Below are positions 34,102 to 42,443 of a stretch of DNA of 63,900 nucleotides, in pieces (the first letter of the stretch is position 1; every line of letters starts with the position of its first letter). Under the pieces are notes generated by a model. The model had not been told where the DNA came from. It worked only from the letters and a program-made list of their open reading frames with translations, and ran no database searches. Made by a program: the position numbers and the translations under genes. Origin of the DNA: Capnocytophaga sp. oral taxon 863 str. F0517 (lineage in GTDB: Bacteria > Bacteroidota > Bacteroidia > Flavobacteriales > Flavobacteriaceae); the NCBI RefSeq assembly GCF_000466425.1, contig NZ_KE992129.1, forward strand, positions 1 to 63,900. The letters are read 5' to 3'.

Positions 34102-36453
34102 CTAAAATCTATACCCAAATTTGACATAGAAGGCTCGGCCTGCTTTTTGCAAACTATAGTTGTCATAGAGCAGGGCATCGGTGAAGTTCTTTACTTCGGC
34201 CGATAGGGTATACTTCCGTTTGGGAGCTGTATAAGTAAGGCTCAGGTCGTGGGAGAGCTGGGTGGGTATGGTGATTTTTGCCCCTTCGCTCTGCCAAGAG
34301 AGGAAGAACTCATGGGTATAGGCTAGTCCATAAGCTAAGGAAAGGCCATCGTCCTGAGTAAGTAGGGAGGCAAAGGTATAGTCCGCATCCACACTTCCGA
34401 AGAGGTAAGGCATATTGGGCACCCTATCCCCATAGATCACTGAGTCTGCTCCATTAGGGTTCTTCCGCTCACGGTTGCGCATATCCATATAGGAGAGATT
34501 TCCACCAACAGAGAAGGCTTTCTCATAGAAATAGCGCAGAGAAAGATCCACCCCCGTGGTGAGTACCTTTCCATGATTTTTACTAACCGCTGAGCCAGTA
34601 CTTGCGACATTACGGATGATATAATCTTGTATATAGCGCAGGGCAAAGCCCCCTTCTACCAAAAAAGCATGTTGCTGCATAGCAGGTTGCCAAGAGAGGT
34701 TCACATTCAGGTTGTTGCTATGTTCGGGGCGCAGCTTATTATCTCCTATCTCCAAGTCTCCATCCCCGAAAAGCTCTCTATCGTTGGGCAAGCGGTAACT
34801 TTTTTCAAAGGAGAGCTTGGCCTGTAGTGCCTTAGCCAACTCATAACTGGAGGCCACTCCCCCACCCAAGGCATCGGTATGCTCTATATGTTCTTTATAT
34901 ACGGCTCCATAACCATGACCGCTAACTACCACTGGACCTGTCACCTCAGCTACATAATATTTGCCAAAGGCTAAGACATTCCACTTATCATTAGGTACAT
35001 ATTTGTAGGAAAGACCCAAGATCTGCTTTTGGTTGATGCGATCCATGAGATCCGCATCGGAGGTAAATGGGGTTACAATTTGGCGCTTGGTAACCCTATT
35101 GAATCGACCGAAGGTATGGGTAAGCTGGAAAAGGTGCTTGTCCTGTAACCAATAGTCCAGGTGAGAGGCTATGTGAGCAGTTCGCCCTTCAAAAACAGTA
35201 TTCTGATACATAGCTTCCCCCAAGGTAGCCTTGGTTTTGTAGGTGCCATCCCAAGTATATAGGCGGTTTTCCTCATCTACCACATTGGTTGTGGTGAGAT
35301 CATAACGCCCTGTAACTGAAAGGCTCAGCCCCTCCAGGAGGTTTTTCTTTTCATATTCTATTCCTGTGCTATAGGTGTAGGAGGTTTGGTACTTACCTCC
35401 GAAAACAATCTGCATGAGGTTGGCATTCTGTATCTGCTTATACTCCTGGTTATAGTTCATAGAGAAGGAAAGCTTATCCGCCCAAGGCTCTTTGAATATA
35501 TTCACCTTTCCTATAATCACCTCATTGTGATAGTGGTCATGAAAACGCCTAAACCAACGTTTGTTTTTAGAGTAAATACCTTTTTTTAAATCCAAATATT
35601 GGGTCAGTACCCTATAACTATTATCGGAATAGTTTTGATAGGCATTGATCTCTATTCCTATATTGTCCGTCAAGGGTGCCCCTATATTAAAGGTACTCTT
35701 ATGGGTATTAAAGGAGCCAAATGTATAACTTAGGTTGGCATACTGGGCGTTGCTTCTGCGGGTTACGATATTCACTGCCCCTCCGAGAGCATCGGATCCG
35801 AAGGTAACAGGCACCACCCCCTTATAGATTTCGATACGGTCAATGAGTTCCGCAGGGATATTGCCTATTTGGAAAGAAGAAGCCCTACTGATAGGCACCC
35901 CATCGATAAAGGTACGTACATGCTTTCCTGTAAAGCCATTGAGATTGATTTGGCTCTCGGCTCCCACTCCTCCCGTCTCTCTTATTTTGACCCCAGAGGC
36001 CTTGGAGAGCATATCAGAGGCATTGCTGTTGAGGTGCTGTAGCTTGGATGCATCAATGGCTACCGCATTGTAGGCACTCTTCTGTACTTGCTTGATAGGA
36101 GTTATCGCCTCTACGGTAATTCCGGTAAGGGTGGTTACTTCTTCCTCCATTTGTATAGAAAGGGTAACTACCGCTTGAGCTACCATAAGGCTTTTCTCTT
36201 GGGACTTATACCCCATGGATTCTATCGTAAAGTTATAAGCTTTATTTCTATAAGGTACCGAAAGAGAAAAATCTCCATTTGCATCGGCTACGGCATATTT
36301 CTTAAGTTCTTTGAGCTGTACTACTGCCCCTACCACTGGCTCTTTACCGTCGGTTATACGCCCCTTTACCAATGCCATTTGTTGGGCATATAGGAATCCG
36401 CTGGTTAGATATAACACAAAGAAACAAACACTCCTCATAGAAAAATACTTCAT
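34102..36453 (-). CDS. TonB-dependent siderophore/iron receptor, XusA-like
   Basis: 783 residues with signal peptide (MKYFSMRSVCFFVLYLTSGFLYAQQ), a carboxypeptidase-like N-terminal domain (VKGRITDGKEPVVGAVVQL near 29), a plug (DMLSKASGVKIRETGGVGAESQINLNGF starting near 147, IEIYKGVVPVTFGSDALGGAVNIVTRR ending near 233) and a barrel ending in FGYRF. The plug and lack of a SusC-type signature place it with iron/siderophore receptors (FecA/FhuE-like) and not with SusC proteins. The gene starts the locus and is followed by DUF4374 and esterase genes. Its promoter at 36481-36513 overlaps a perfect inverted repeat that may be an iron-responsive operator. Confidence 0.9.
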   Translation of the reverse strand: MKYFSMRSVCFFVLYLTSGFLYAQQMALVKGRITDGKEPVVGAVVQLKELKKYAVADANGDFSLSVPYRNKAYNFTIESMGYKSQEKSLMVAQAVVTLSIQMEEEVTTLTGITVEAITPIKQVQKSAYNAVAIDASKLQHLNSNASDMLSKASGVKIRETGGVGAESQINLNGFTGKHVRTFIDGVPISRASSFQIGNIPAELIDRIEIYKGVVPVTFGSDALGGAVNIVTRRSNAQYANLSYTFGSFNTHKSTFNIGAPLTDNIGIEINAYQNYSDNSYRVLTQYLDLKKGIYSKNKRWFRRFHDHYHNEVIIGKVNIFKEPWADKLSFSMNYNQEYKQIQNANLMQIVFGGKYQTSYTYSTGIEYEKKNLLEGLSLSVTGRYDLTTTNVVDEENRLYTWDGTYKTKATLGEAMYQNTVFEGRTAHIASHLDYWLQDKHLFQLTHTFGRFNRVTKRQIVTPFTSDADLMDRINQKQILGLSYKYVPNDKWNVLAFGKYYVAEVTGPVVVSGHGYGAVYKEHIEHTDALGGGVASSYELAKALQAKLSFEKSYRLPNDRELFGDGDLEIGDNKLRPEHSNNLNVNLSWQPAMQQHAFLVEGGFALRYIQDYIIRNVASTGSAVSKNHGKVLTTGVDLSLRYFYEKAFSVGGNLSYMDMRNRERKNPNGADSVIYGDRVPNMPYLFGSVDADYTFASLLTQDDGLSLAYGLAYTHEFFLSWQSEGAKITIPTQLSHDLSLTYTAPKRKYTLSAEVKNFTDALLYDNYSLQKAGRAFYVKFGYRF

Positions 36454-36480
36454 ATAATCTTCTCTCTATTTAAATGGGCG

Positions 36481-36516
36481 CAAAGATACAAATTTATTTG
36501 GAATAAAACCAAATAA
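36481..36516 (-). promoter_or_regulatory. Siderophore locus promoter with overlapping inverted repeat
   Basis: Minus-strand TTTG (36510-36513), 21 bases, TATCTTTG (36481-36488). TTATTTGG (36494-36501) and CCAAATAA (36509-36516) form a perfect 8-base inverted repeat with a 7-base centre, placed over the -33 and the spacer. Such a position fits a repressor site (for example Fur-like), but the sequence does not match a site I know. Confidence 0.65.
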
Positions 36517-36593
36517 TTTTTTAACGCTATATTTATTTTTAGTAGCAAAATACGATTTATCCTTCTTCTCCCTTATGAGTCATTATTTTTTTG

Positions 36594-36601
36594 TACTTTT
36601 G
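36594..36601 (+). promoter_or_regulatory. -7 box of glnN
   Basis: TACTTTTG 28 bases before the ATG at 36629; no good -33. It decides against the ATG at 36575, which would precede the transcription start. Confidence 0.5.
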
Positions 36602-36628
36602 TGCGCAGAAACATTAACCTATTATATT

Positions 36629-38815
36629 ATGTTACGCTTTACTGCCTTAGCAGAAGTGCAAAAGAAGCAACCCCTTACGGTAGCTGAAAAAGGACGTCCC
36701 TCAGAACTTTTTGCCTGCAATGTCTTCCATGAGGAGGCCATGCGCCAGCGCATGACCCGCGAGGCGTTCGAGAGTGTGATGTCATCCATCAAAAAAGGCT
36801 GCAAAATAGACCGTCAAGTGGCCGACCAAGTGGCGGTGGCTATGCGTGACTGGGCGATCAGCCGTGGTGCTACCCACTATACCCATTGGTTCCAACCCCT
36901 TACCGGAGGTACGGCCGAAAAGCACGATGCCTTTTTCGAACCGGTAGGCTGTGACCGTGCTATCGAGCAATTCTCAGGAAGCCAACTCGTACAGCAGGAA
37001 TCCGATGCATCGAGCTTCCCCAATGGGGGAATCCGCAATACTTTCGAGGCAAGAGGTTACACCGCTTGGGATCCCTCTTCCCCTCCCTTTGTCTATGGGT
37101 CAGTACTGTGTATCCCTACGATCTTTATCGCTTATACGGGAGAGGCTTTAGACAACAAAACGCCTCTGCTGAAAGCCCTCACCGCTATAGATAAGGCTGC
37201 CACCGAGGTGGCGCGCTACTTCGATGAAAGGGTGGAGCGTGTATCCAATACTTTAGGCTGCGAGCAGGAGTATTTCCTTATCGACAAGACCTTGGTGGCT
37301 ACCCGTCCCGACTTACTCATTACCGGCCGCACCCTCTTGGGGCACGAGGCTGCTAAGGGGCAACAGCTGGAAGACCACTACTTAGGAGCTATCCCCTCCC
37401 GTGTGTTGGCCTATATGCGGGAGCTGGAACAGGAATGCCTCATGGTAGGGATCCCAGTTAAGACCCGCCACAATGAAGTGGCACCCAGCCAGTTCGAGGT
37501 GGCTCCTATCTTCACCGAAGCCAACCTCGCGGTAGATCAAAATGCCCTACTGATGCACCTGATGCGCAAGGTGGCCGAGCGACATGGCTTTGCCGTCCTC
37601 TTCCATGAGAAACCTTTTGCAGGGGTCAATGGCTCAGGAAAGCATAACAACTGGTCACTGGTGACCAACACAGGGGTGAACCTGCTCTCCCCTGGAAAAA
37701 ATCCAGCCAATAACCTACAGTTCCTTACCTTCTTTCTCTGTACCATCAAGGCTGTACATCGCTACGAAGCCTTGCTAAGGGCATCCATCGCCTCGGCTAC
37801 CAATGACTATCGCCTCGGTGCCAACGAAGCCCCTCCGGCTATCGTCTCCGTATTCATAGGCTCCCTACTTACGCAAGTGCTTGATTCCCTACAAAAAGCA
37901 CAGGGGAAGGACTTTATCCAAAAAGACAAGGACGAACGCACGCTCAATGTGGTACATAAGATACCTGACCTATTCCTAGATACTACCGACCGCAATCGTA
38001 CCTCGCCCTTTGCCTTTACGGGCAACAAGTTCGAATTCCGTGCCGTGGGCTCTCATGCCAACTGTGGCAAGCCTATGATGGTGCTCAACACTATGGTAGC
38101 CAAACAGCTTACGGACTTCAAAAAAGAAGTGGATGCGCTGCTGAAATCAGGTAGTAAGAAAGGCCTCAAGAAGGAAGAGGCCATTCTGAAGGTACTCCAA
38201 GGCTATGCCCAAAGCATCAAGCCTATCCTCTTCGAAGGAGATGGCTACAGCAAGGCTTGGGAAGAGGAAGCTCAAAAGCGTGGGCTAAGCAACCACAAGA
38301 ACACTCCTGATGCCCTCAAGGAAAATATTGGCCAACAGGCTATAGACCTCTTTACTGAAATGCAAGTACTCTCTGAGGTCGAACTCCATGCGCGCTATGA
38401 TATCGCCTTAGAGGAATATATCAAAACCGTACAAATAGAAGCCCGCGTATTGGGAGACATCGCTCGGAACCATATCGTGCCGACTGCTGTGAAATACCAA
38501 AATGTGCTGATAGAGAACGTGCGAGGCCTCAAAGATATCTTTGGTGAACACTTCCAAGAGGTGGCCTTCGAACAGCTTGACCTTATCGAACATATCTCCG
38601 AGCATATCAAGGGTATCCATAACAAGGTGTCCCAAATGGTAGAGGCACGCAAGCGTATCAACAAATTAGAAGATTTGGAGGAAAAAGCCCAGGCCTATTG
38701 CCAGCAAATCAAACCCTACTTCGAACAGATACGCCGCCACTGCGACAAGCTCGAACTGATGGTCGATGACCAGCTATGGACTATGACTAAATATAGAGAA
38801 CTGCTTTTTAATTAG
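36629..38815 (+). CDS. glnN: Glutamine synthetase, type III
   Basis: 728 residues, the normal length for GSIII, the form typical of Bacteroidota. It makes glutamine from glutamate, ammonia and ATP. Visible: GCEQEYFLIDK near 209 (metal/glutamate site), HNEVAPSQFEVAPI near 277, NGSGKHNNWSLVTNTG near 333-348 and FTGNKFEFRAVGSHAN near 460, with the C-terminal helical region of GSIII. The start ATG 36629 is chosen over ATG 36575, because a -7 box lies between them. Followed after about 60 bases of repeat DNA by nadK. No nearby nitrogen regulator is seen. Confidence 0.95.
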   Translation: MLRFTALAEVQKKQPLTVAEKGRPSELFACNVFHEEAMRQRMTREAFESVMSSIKKGCKIDRQVADQVAVAMRDWAISRGATHYTHWFQPLTGGTAEKHDAFFEPVGCDRAIEQFSGSQLVQQESDASSFPNGGIRNTFEARGYTAWDPSSPPFVYGSVLCIPTIFIAYTGEALDNKTPLLKALTAIDKAATEVARYFDERVERVSNTLGCEQEYFLIDKTLVATRPDLLITGRTLLGHEAAKGQQLEDHYLGAIPSRVLAYMRELEQECLMVGIPVKTRHNEVAPSQFEVAPIFTEANLAVDQNALLMHLMRKVAERHGFAVLFHEKPFAGVNGSGKHNNWSLVTNTGVNLLSPGKNPANNLQFLTFFLCTIKAVHRYEALLRASIASATNDYRLGANEAPPAIVSVFIGSLLTQVLDSLQKAQGKDFIQKDKDERTLNVVHKIPDLFLDTTDRNRTSPFAFTGNKFEFRAVGSHANCGKPMMVLNTMVAKQLTDFKKEVDALLKSGSKKGLKKEEAILKVLQGYAQSIKPILFEGDGYSKAWEEEAQKRGLSNHKNTPDALKENIGQQAIDLFTEMQVLSEVELHARYDIALEEYIKTVQIEARVLGDIARNHIVPTAVKYQNVLIENVRGLKDIFGEHFQEVAFEQLDLIEHISEHIKGIHNKVSQMVEARKRINKLEDLEEKAQAYCQQIKPYFEQIRRHCDKLELMVDDQLWTMTKYRELLFN

Positions 38816-38875
38816 TCAATTCACCAATGAGTCAATTAGCTAATTGGCAAATTGACTCATTGTCTCATTATTATT

Positions 38876-39757
38876 ATGAAGTTTGCATTATACTCACAGA
38901 AATACAAGGCTGCCTATCAGCCGATATTGGCTGCTATCTTTCAGGAGCTATTGGCTCATGGAGACCAAATTGTAGTGGAGGCCGACCTATGGCGCTGCTA
39001 CAAGGGACAACTTACGGAAGAGATGGCCGTACAGACCTTTCGCTCAGTGGCGGACTTGCCAAGCGATACCGACCTTATGCTTACCATAGGAGGGGATGGC
39101 ACTATCCTATGGGCGATGACCTATATACAGCACTTACAGATTCCTATCTTGGGGATCAACGCAGGTCGTTTGGGCTTTTTGGCGACCATCTCGGAGGGGG
39201 AAATTGCGGATATGTTTGCCAAAGTTCGCAATGGGCAATATACAGTAGAGAGGCGCAGCGTGCTTCAGATCACCGATAGCGATGGCACCCCTATCTCTCC
39301 GCTGAACTTTGCCCTGAATGAGATTACCGTCATCCGGCAGAACTCTACGGCTATGATCACGGTAGAGGCCTACTTAGGCGGCCATTACCTGACTTCCTAT
39401 TGGGCAGATGGGCTGATCGTCTCCACCCCTACTGGCTCCACAGGCTATTCCCTGAGCTGTGGAGGGCCGGTGATCATGCCCCACTCCAAGACCTTGGTAC
39501 TGACCCCTATCGCCCCTCACAACCTCAATGCCCGCCCGCTGATCATTCCTGATACTACAGAGATTACCCTACAAGTATACAACCGTGAGGGCTGCTATCT
39601 GGCTACCTACGATGCACGCTCCACTACCCTCCCCTGCAAGACTGCGGTGAAAATCAGTCTGGCATCTTTTAGCCTCGGCACGGTCTGCCTTGAGAATAAT
39701 GAATTTTTTAAAACCTTGAGGCATAAACTGTTGTGGGGAGAAGACATGAGGAATTAG
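38876..39757 (+). CDS. nadK: NAD kinase
   Basis: 293 residues; phosphorylates NAD to NADP. The nucleotide motif IGGDGTILWA (71-80) is present with the catalytic Asp74, then GINAGRLGFLA (about 94-104), NEITV near 152 and the STPTGSTGYSLSCGG block (near 184-198). Length is typical. Start at the ATG 38876, inside a short gap made of gtcaattagc-type repeats. The gene probably shares no operon with glnN, given the repeat-rich gap of 60 bases. Confidence 0.95.
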   Translation: MKFALYSQKYKAAYQPILAAIFQELLAHGDQIVVEADLWRCYKGQLTEEMAVQTFRSVADLPSDTDLMLTIGGDGTILWAMTYIQHLQIPILGINAGRLGFLATISEGEIADMFAKVRNGQYTVERRSVLQITDSDGTPISPLNFALNEITVIRQNSTAMITVEAYLGGHYLTSYWADGLIVSTPTGSTGYSLSCGGPVIMPHSKTLVLTPIAPHNLNARPLIIPDTTEITLQVYNREGCYLATYDARSTTLPCKTAVKISLASFSLGTVCLENNEFFKTLRHKLLWGEDMRN

Positions 39758-39815
39758 TGACTAATGACTAATGATTAATGCCATTAATGATTAATTTGCT
39801 CATTGACAAATGAGC
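39758..39815. repeat. Intergenic simple repeats between convergent genes
   Basis: GACTAATGACTAATGATTAATG followed by ATTAATGATTAAT and GCTCATTGACAAATGAGC; each can fold as a small hairpin (GCTCATT/AATGAGC). It probably ends transcription of nadK and of the exonuclease gene from the other strand. Confidence 0.5.
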
Positions 39816-40514
39816 TTATTGGCTCATCGAAAAAATCTCTTCTGAAGTGAGTAGGGGTTCGCCCTTCATTCTTAGGAGGATTTGGGCTACGGTAAGGGTA
39901 TCACGCTGGCAGTAGCGGCTGATGCGTTCTATATCCTGCTGCTGATAATAGACCTGCATGACTTCGCTGCCATCAATATCTTCCTTAGGGGAGGGAATGC
40001 CAAGGGTATAGGCTAAGAGCTTGAGAGAGGTGTAGTGCTTGTAGTCGCCGAATTTCCATAATTCCAAGGTATCCAAGTGGGGAATCTCCCAGGGCTTTTT
40101 GCCGAAGAACTGTAACTTTTGGGGAATGGGCAGGCCGTGTACCAAGAGACGACGGGCGATGAAAGGGAAGTCGAACTCCTTGCCATTGTGGGCTGCCAGT
40201 AGGTGATGGCGCCCGCTGAAGTATTGCTCCAAGAGGGCTGAGAAGGCCTGAAGAATCTCCCTTTCGTCTCCGGTAAAGGAGCGCAGGCGGAACTGCCTGC
40301 GACCGTCAAAGTATCGGATATAACCCACCGATATACATATGATCTTCCCGAACTCTGCCCATATCCCTGCCCGAGGATAGTAGTCCTCAGCCGAGGTCTC
40401 TGCTCGGATATAGCGTGTCTTCTCCTCCCACAGCTCTTGTGCTTCTTGAGGCAACTGGCTGTAGTGAGGGTATAGAGGAACAGTTTCTATGTCTAAGAAT
40501 AAAATGTTGGTCAT
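39816..40514 (-). CDS. Predicted 3'-5' exonuclease (PolB-like DEDD family)
   Basis: 232 residues from ATG 40514 (a TTG at 40523 is not needed). The DEDD exonuclease motifs are visible: Exo I FLDIETVP near 6-13, Exo II AAHNGKEFDFPFIARR near 114-129, Exo III YCQRDTLTVAQI near 206-217. This group is often labelled 'predicted 3'-5' exonuclease related to the exonuclease domain of PolB'. It trims DNA or RNA 3' ends; the substrate is unknown. It follows the toxin gene by 17 bases on the same strand. Confidence 0.85.
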   Translation of the reverse strand: MTNILFLDIETVPLYPHYSQLPQEAQELWEEKTRYIRAETSAEDYYPRAGIWAEFGKIICISVGYIRYFDGRRQFRLRSFTGDEREILQAFSALLEQYFSGRHHLLAAHNGKEFDFPFIARRLLVHGLPIPQKLQFFGKKPWEIPHLDTLELWKFGDYKHYTSLKLLAYTLGIPSPKEDIDGSEVMQVYYQQQDIERISRYCQRDTLTVAQILLRMKGEPLLTSEEIFSMSQ

Positions 40515-40531
40515 AATTTGCAATTAACTCA

Positions 40532-40825
40532 TCAGACAATAGGTCTTTGTTTCGAGCTTTTAAAGTGTAATATATGAATCACTTCCTCCTCCTCCAACAC
40601 TTCATAATAGATAAAAAAACGCCCTTTTAGTATAGACCTCCTATATAGTTTCTCTTTTTCATAATACTTCGCTAAAGAATAAGGATTTTCAGAAAGTTCT
40701 TCCTCTAACTGTTTCACCTCTTTATCGATTTTATCTGAATAACTAAAAGATCCATTATGTTTGTACCAATAGACTAAGGTATCTAAGTAATCCTGCTCAG
40801 CATTAGGCATCCAAATAAGCTGCAT
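40532..40825 (-). CDS. ParE/RelE-family toxin
   Basis: 97 residues, the normal size for the family. It starts with MQLIWMPNAEQDYLDTLVYW (typical ParE/RelE first strand and helix, W/P-x-A-x-x-D/E), has the basic central region EKLYRRSILKGRFFIYYEV, and ends in EVIHILHFKSSKQRP, where ParE/RelE toxins have catalytic or gyrase-binding residues. Its start overlaps the end of the antitoxin gene by 23 bases. Whether it cuts mRNA (RelE) or poisons gyrase (ParE) is not decided by sequence. Confidence 0.85.
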   Translation of the reverse strand: MQLIWMPNAEQDYLDTLVYWYKHNGSFSYSDKIDKEVKQLEEELSENPYSLAKYYEKEKLYRRSILKGRFFIYYEVLEEEEVIHILHFKSSKQRPIV

Positions 40826-41069
40826 ATTTCAGTTCTTTTACTTTTCTATGTACTTCTTCACTGCTAATACCTAATCCTTGTTTTGCTTGTTGTCGCGCAG
40901 CATTTATCTTTCTAAGATCCTCTGTGGTAAGGTCTTTCTGATCCTGTTGATAATATTGGGCTATATCTACTAGGTGATTGTACTCTTCTATTGGCAAAAC
41001 CGCATAGAGTGCATTTCCTTGTTCATCTGTGAGAAAACGAGGCGTAGCTGATGGTAATACTGAAGGCAT
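40803..41069 (-). CDS. Antitoxin of the ParE/RelE-type module
   Basis: 88 residues from ATG 41069; the frame is open to 41123, but a promoter lies at 41093-41124, so the ATG 41069 is used. The protein MPSVLPSATPRFLTDEQGNALYAVLPIEEYNHLVDIAQYY has a Phd/YefM-like start and a helical C-terminus (SSEEVHRKVKELKYAAYLDA). It would bind the toxin encoded in the overlapping gene and repress their shared promoter. The order antitoxin then toxin is classical. Confidence 0.75.
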   Translation of the reverse strand: MPSVLPSATPRFLTDEQGNALYAVLPIEEYNHLVDIAQYYQQDQKDLTTEDLRKINAARQQAKQGLGISSEEVHRKVKELKYAAYLDA

Positions 41070-41092
41070 AATAATAAGGTTAATTGTTCCTG

Positions 41093-41124
41093 CAAAGATA
41101 CAACATTTAATAACAAATAGCAAA
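41093..41124 (-). promoter_or_regulatory. Promoter of the toxin-antitoxin module
   Basis: Minus-strand TTTG (41121-41124), 20 bases, TATCTTTG (41093-41100), 24 bases before the antitoxin ATG. Confidence 0.75.
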
Positions 41125-41142
41125 TTAGTATCCTGAGATTAT

Positions 41143-41245
41143 AAAAAAATAAAAGAGAGCTTGCGCTCTCTTTTACCAATTCTAACCACAAAATCTAATA
41201 TATGAAAAACAATTTATTTCCCCTTTGTTTTCGGCTGCAAAGGTA
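41143..41245 (-). ncRNA. Small RNA, copy 1 (about 90 nt)
   Basis: Minus-strand promoter -7 box TACCTTTG (41238-41245) followed, from a start near 41232, by about 70 bases with no ORF and a rho-independent terminator: AAAAGAGAGC-loop-GCTCTCTTTT (41151-41160, 41165-41174) then seven T (41143-41150). The sequence from the terminator to the promoter is nearly identical to copy 2 at 44852-44954, with changes mainly in the terminator loop. The promoter, unbroken similarity and terminator argue for a non-coding RNA gene. It sits between dprA and the toxin-antitoxin module, same strand. I cannot name the family; the Flavo-1 RNA or another Bacteroidota small RNA may be meant. Confidence 0.7.
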
Positions 41246-41333
41246 CCACTTTTTGATTTCATAAATATAGATTTTCATTGTTTTTTTCTATTGACTTATA
41301 GAATTTATCAATGAGAGAATATAAAGAATTTCA

Positions 41334-42443
41334 TTAGCACATCACAAACTGTTTACCGGGCAGGGGCCTGACTACTCCCTTCATCTCCAGCTGAAAGAGC
41401 AGATGGGAGAGCTTATATACAGGCAGGGCACAGCCTTTGGCAATATCATCCAAGGTTTGCTTGCCTTGTGCCTCGAGGTAATGGGTGACGACTTCCTCTT
41501 CGGGAGTAAGTTCGATAAAGAGCTGTGGGGTGATGGTCTTAGCTTGGGAAGGCTGCTCATCCCAATTCATATAGTAAATCAGGTCTGAAGCGGAGGTGAT
41601 CAAGCGTGCCTTGTCTGTCTTTATTAGTCGGTTACAACCTTGGCTATAGGTATCATCCACACGACCGGGTAGGGCGAAGACTTCCCGACTATAAGAGAAG
41701 GCCATATCGGCAGTGACTAAGCTTCCCCCTTTGTGAGCCGATTCCACAACGATAGTCGCATCCGCCAGGCCTGCGATAATACGGTTGCGACCAAGAAAGT
41801 TTTTTCGGTCGAACTTACTTTGGTGCCAGAACTCAGTGACAAAGCCTCCCTTGGCCTCTACTTCAGAGGCATAGCGCTTATGAGAGGCCGGGTAGAGGGT
41901 ATCCAAGCCATGTGCCAAGCAAGCTACCGTCTGTAGGCCATGGTGTATAGCCGACCTATGGGCTGTGATATCGATGCCATAGGCATAGCCGCTGACAATT
42001 ACCAAATCGTGCAAGTGAGCGAGTTCCTCTACCAATTTCTCACAGAAACCGATCCCATAGGAGGTAGCCTGCCGGGTGCCTACGATACTTATAATTTTCT
42101 TATTAGCCAAGTCTATATTCCCCCGAGAGAAAAAGAGGATAGGCGCATCGATAATCTGCTTGAGATTGGCAGGATAATCTGCATCAAAAAAAGTATGATA
42201 GCGGATCTGCTGGTCTTGGATATAGCGCCATTCTTTTTCGGCTTCCCTGAGGTGCACAGGGTCAAAGAGGTGCTGGAGGATTACACTCCCAATGCGCTCA
42301 ATATGGGCAATCTTATGCTTCTTCTGCTGATAGATAGCCGCAGGACTTCCACAATGGGCGATGAGCTTCTTGGCGGTAACATCTCCCACATTGGGGGTAT
42401 GTTGCAAAGCCAAAAGAGCGATGAGGTCTTCTTCTTTCATCAT
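41334..42443 (-). CDS. dprA: DNA processing protein DprA
   Basis: 369 residues; loads RecA on incoming single-stranded DNA in transformation and is conserved in many bacteria. Helix-hairpin-helix N-terminus (LQHTPNVGDVTAKKLIAHCGS, about 13-33), then the Rossmann-fold DprA core: SIVGTRQATSYG near 115, VSGYAYGIDITAHRSAIHHGLQTVACLAHGLD starting near 146, GNRIIAGLADATIVVESAHKGGSLVTADMA near 220, and a C-terminal winged helix (LDDIAKGCALPVYKLSHLLFQLEMKGVV). It overlaps the end of purB by 4 bases (ATGA), so the two are co-transcribed. Two adjacent ATGs (42443, 42440) are possible starts. Confidence 0.95.
   Translation of the reverse strand: MMKEEDLIALLALQHTPNVGDVTAKKLIAHCGSPAAIYQQKKHKIAHIERIGSVILQHLFDPVHLREAEKEWRYIQDQQIRYHTFFDADYPANLKQIIDAPILFFSRGNIDLANKKIISIVGTRQATSYGIGFCEKLVEELAHLHDLVIVSGYAYGIDITAHRSAIHHGLQTVACLAHGLDTLYPASHKRYASEVEAKGGFVTEFWHQSKFDRKNFLGRNRIIAGLADATIVVESAHKGGSLVTADMAFSYSREVFALPGRVDDTYSQGCNRLIKTDKARLITSASDLIYYMNWDEQPSQAKTITPQLFIELTPEEEVVTHYLEAQGKQTLDDIAKGCALPVYKLSHLLFQLEMKGVVRPLPGKQFVMC

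Noticed and set aside
38827-39279. A 150-codon plus-strand frame overlapping nadK
   Set aside because: It is in another frame of nadK, with unnatural composition.
41202-41264. A 20-codon plus-strand ORF (MKNNLFPLCFRLQRY...) in both small RNA copies
   Set aside because: It runs antisense to the promoter and body of the small RNA, and the changes between copies are mostly non-synonymous. The minus-strand promoter and terminator explain the conservation better.
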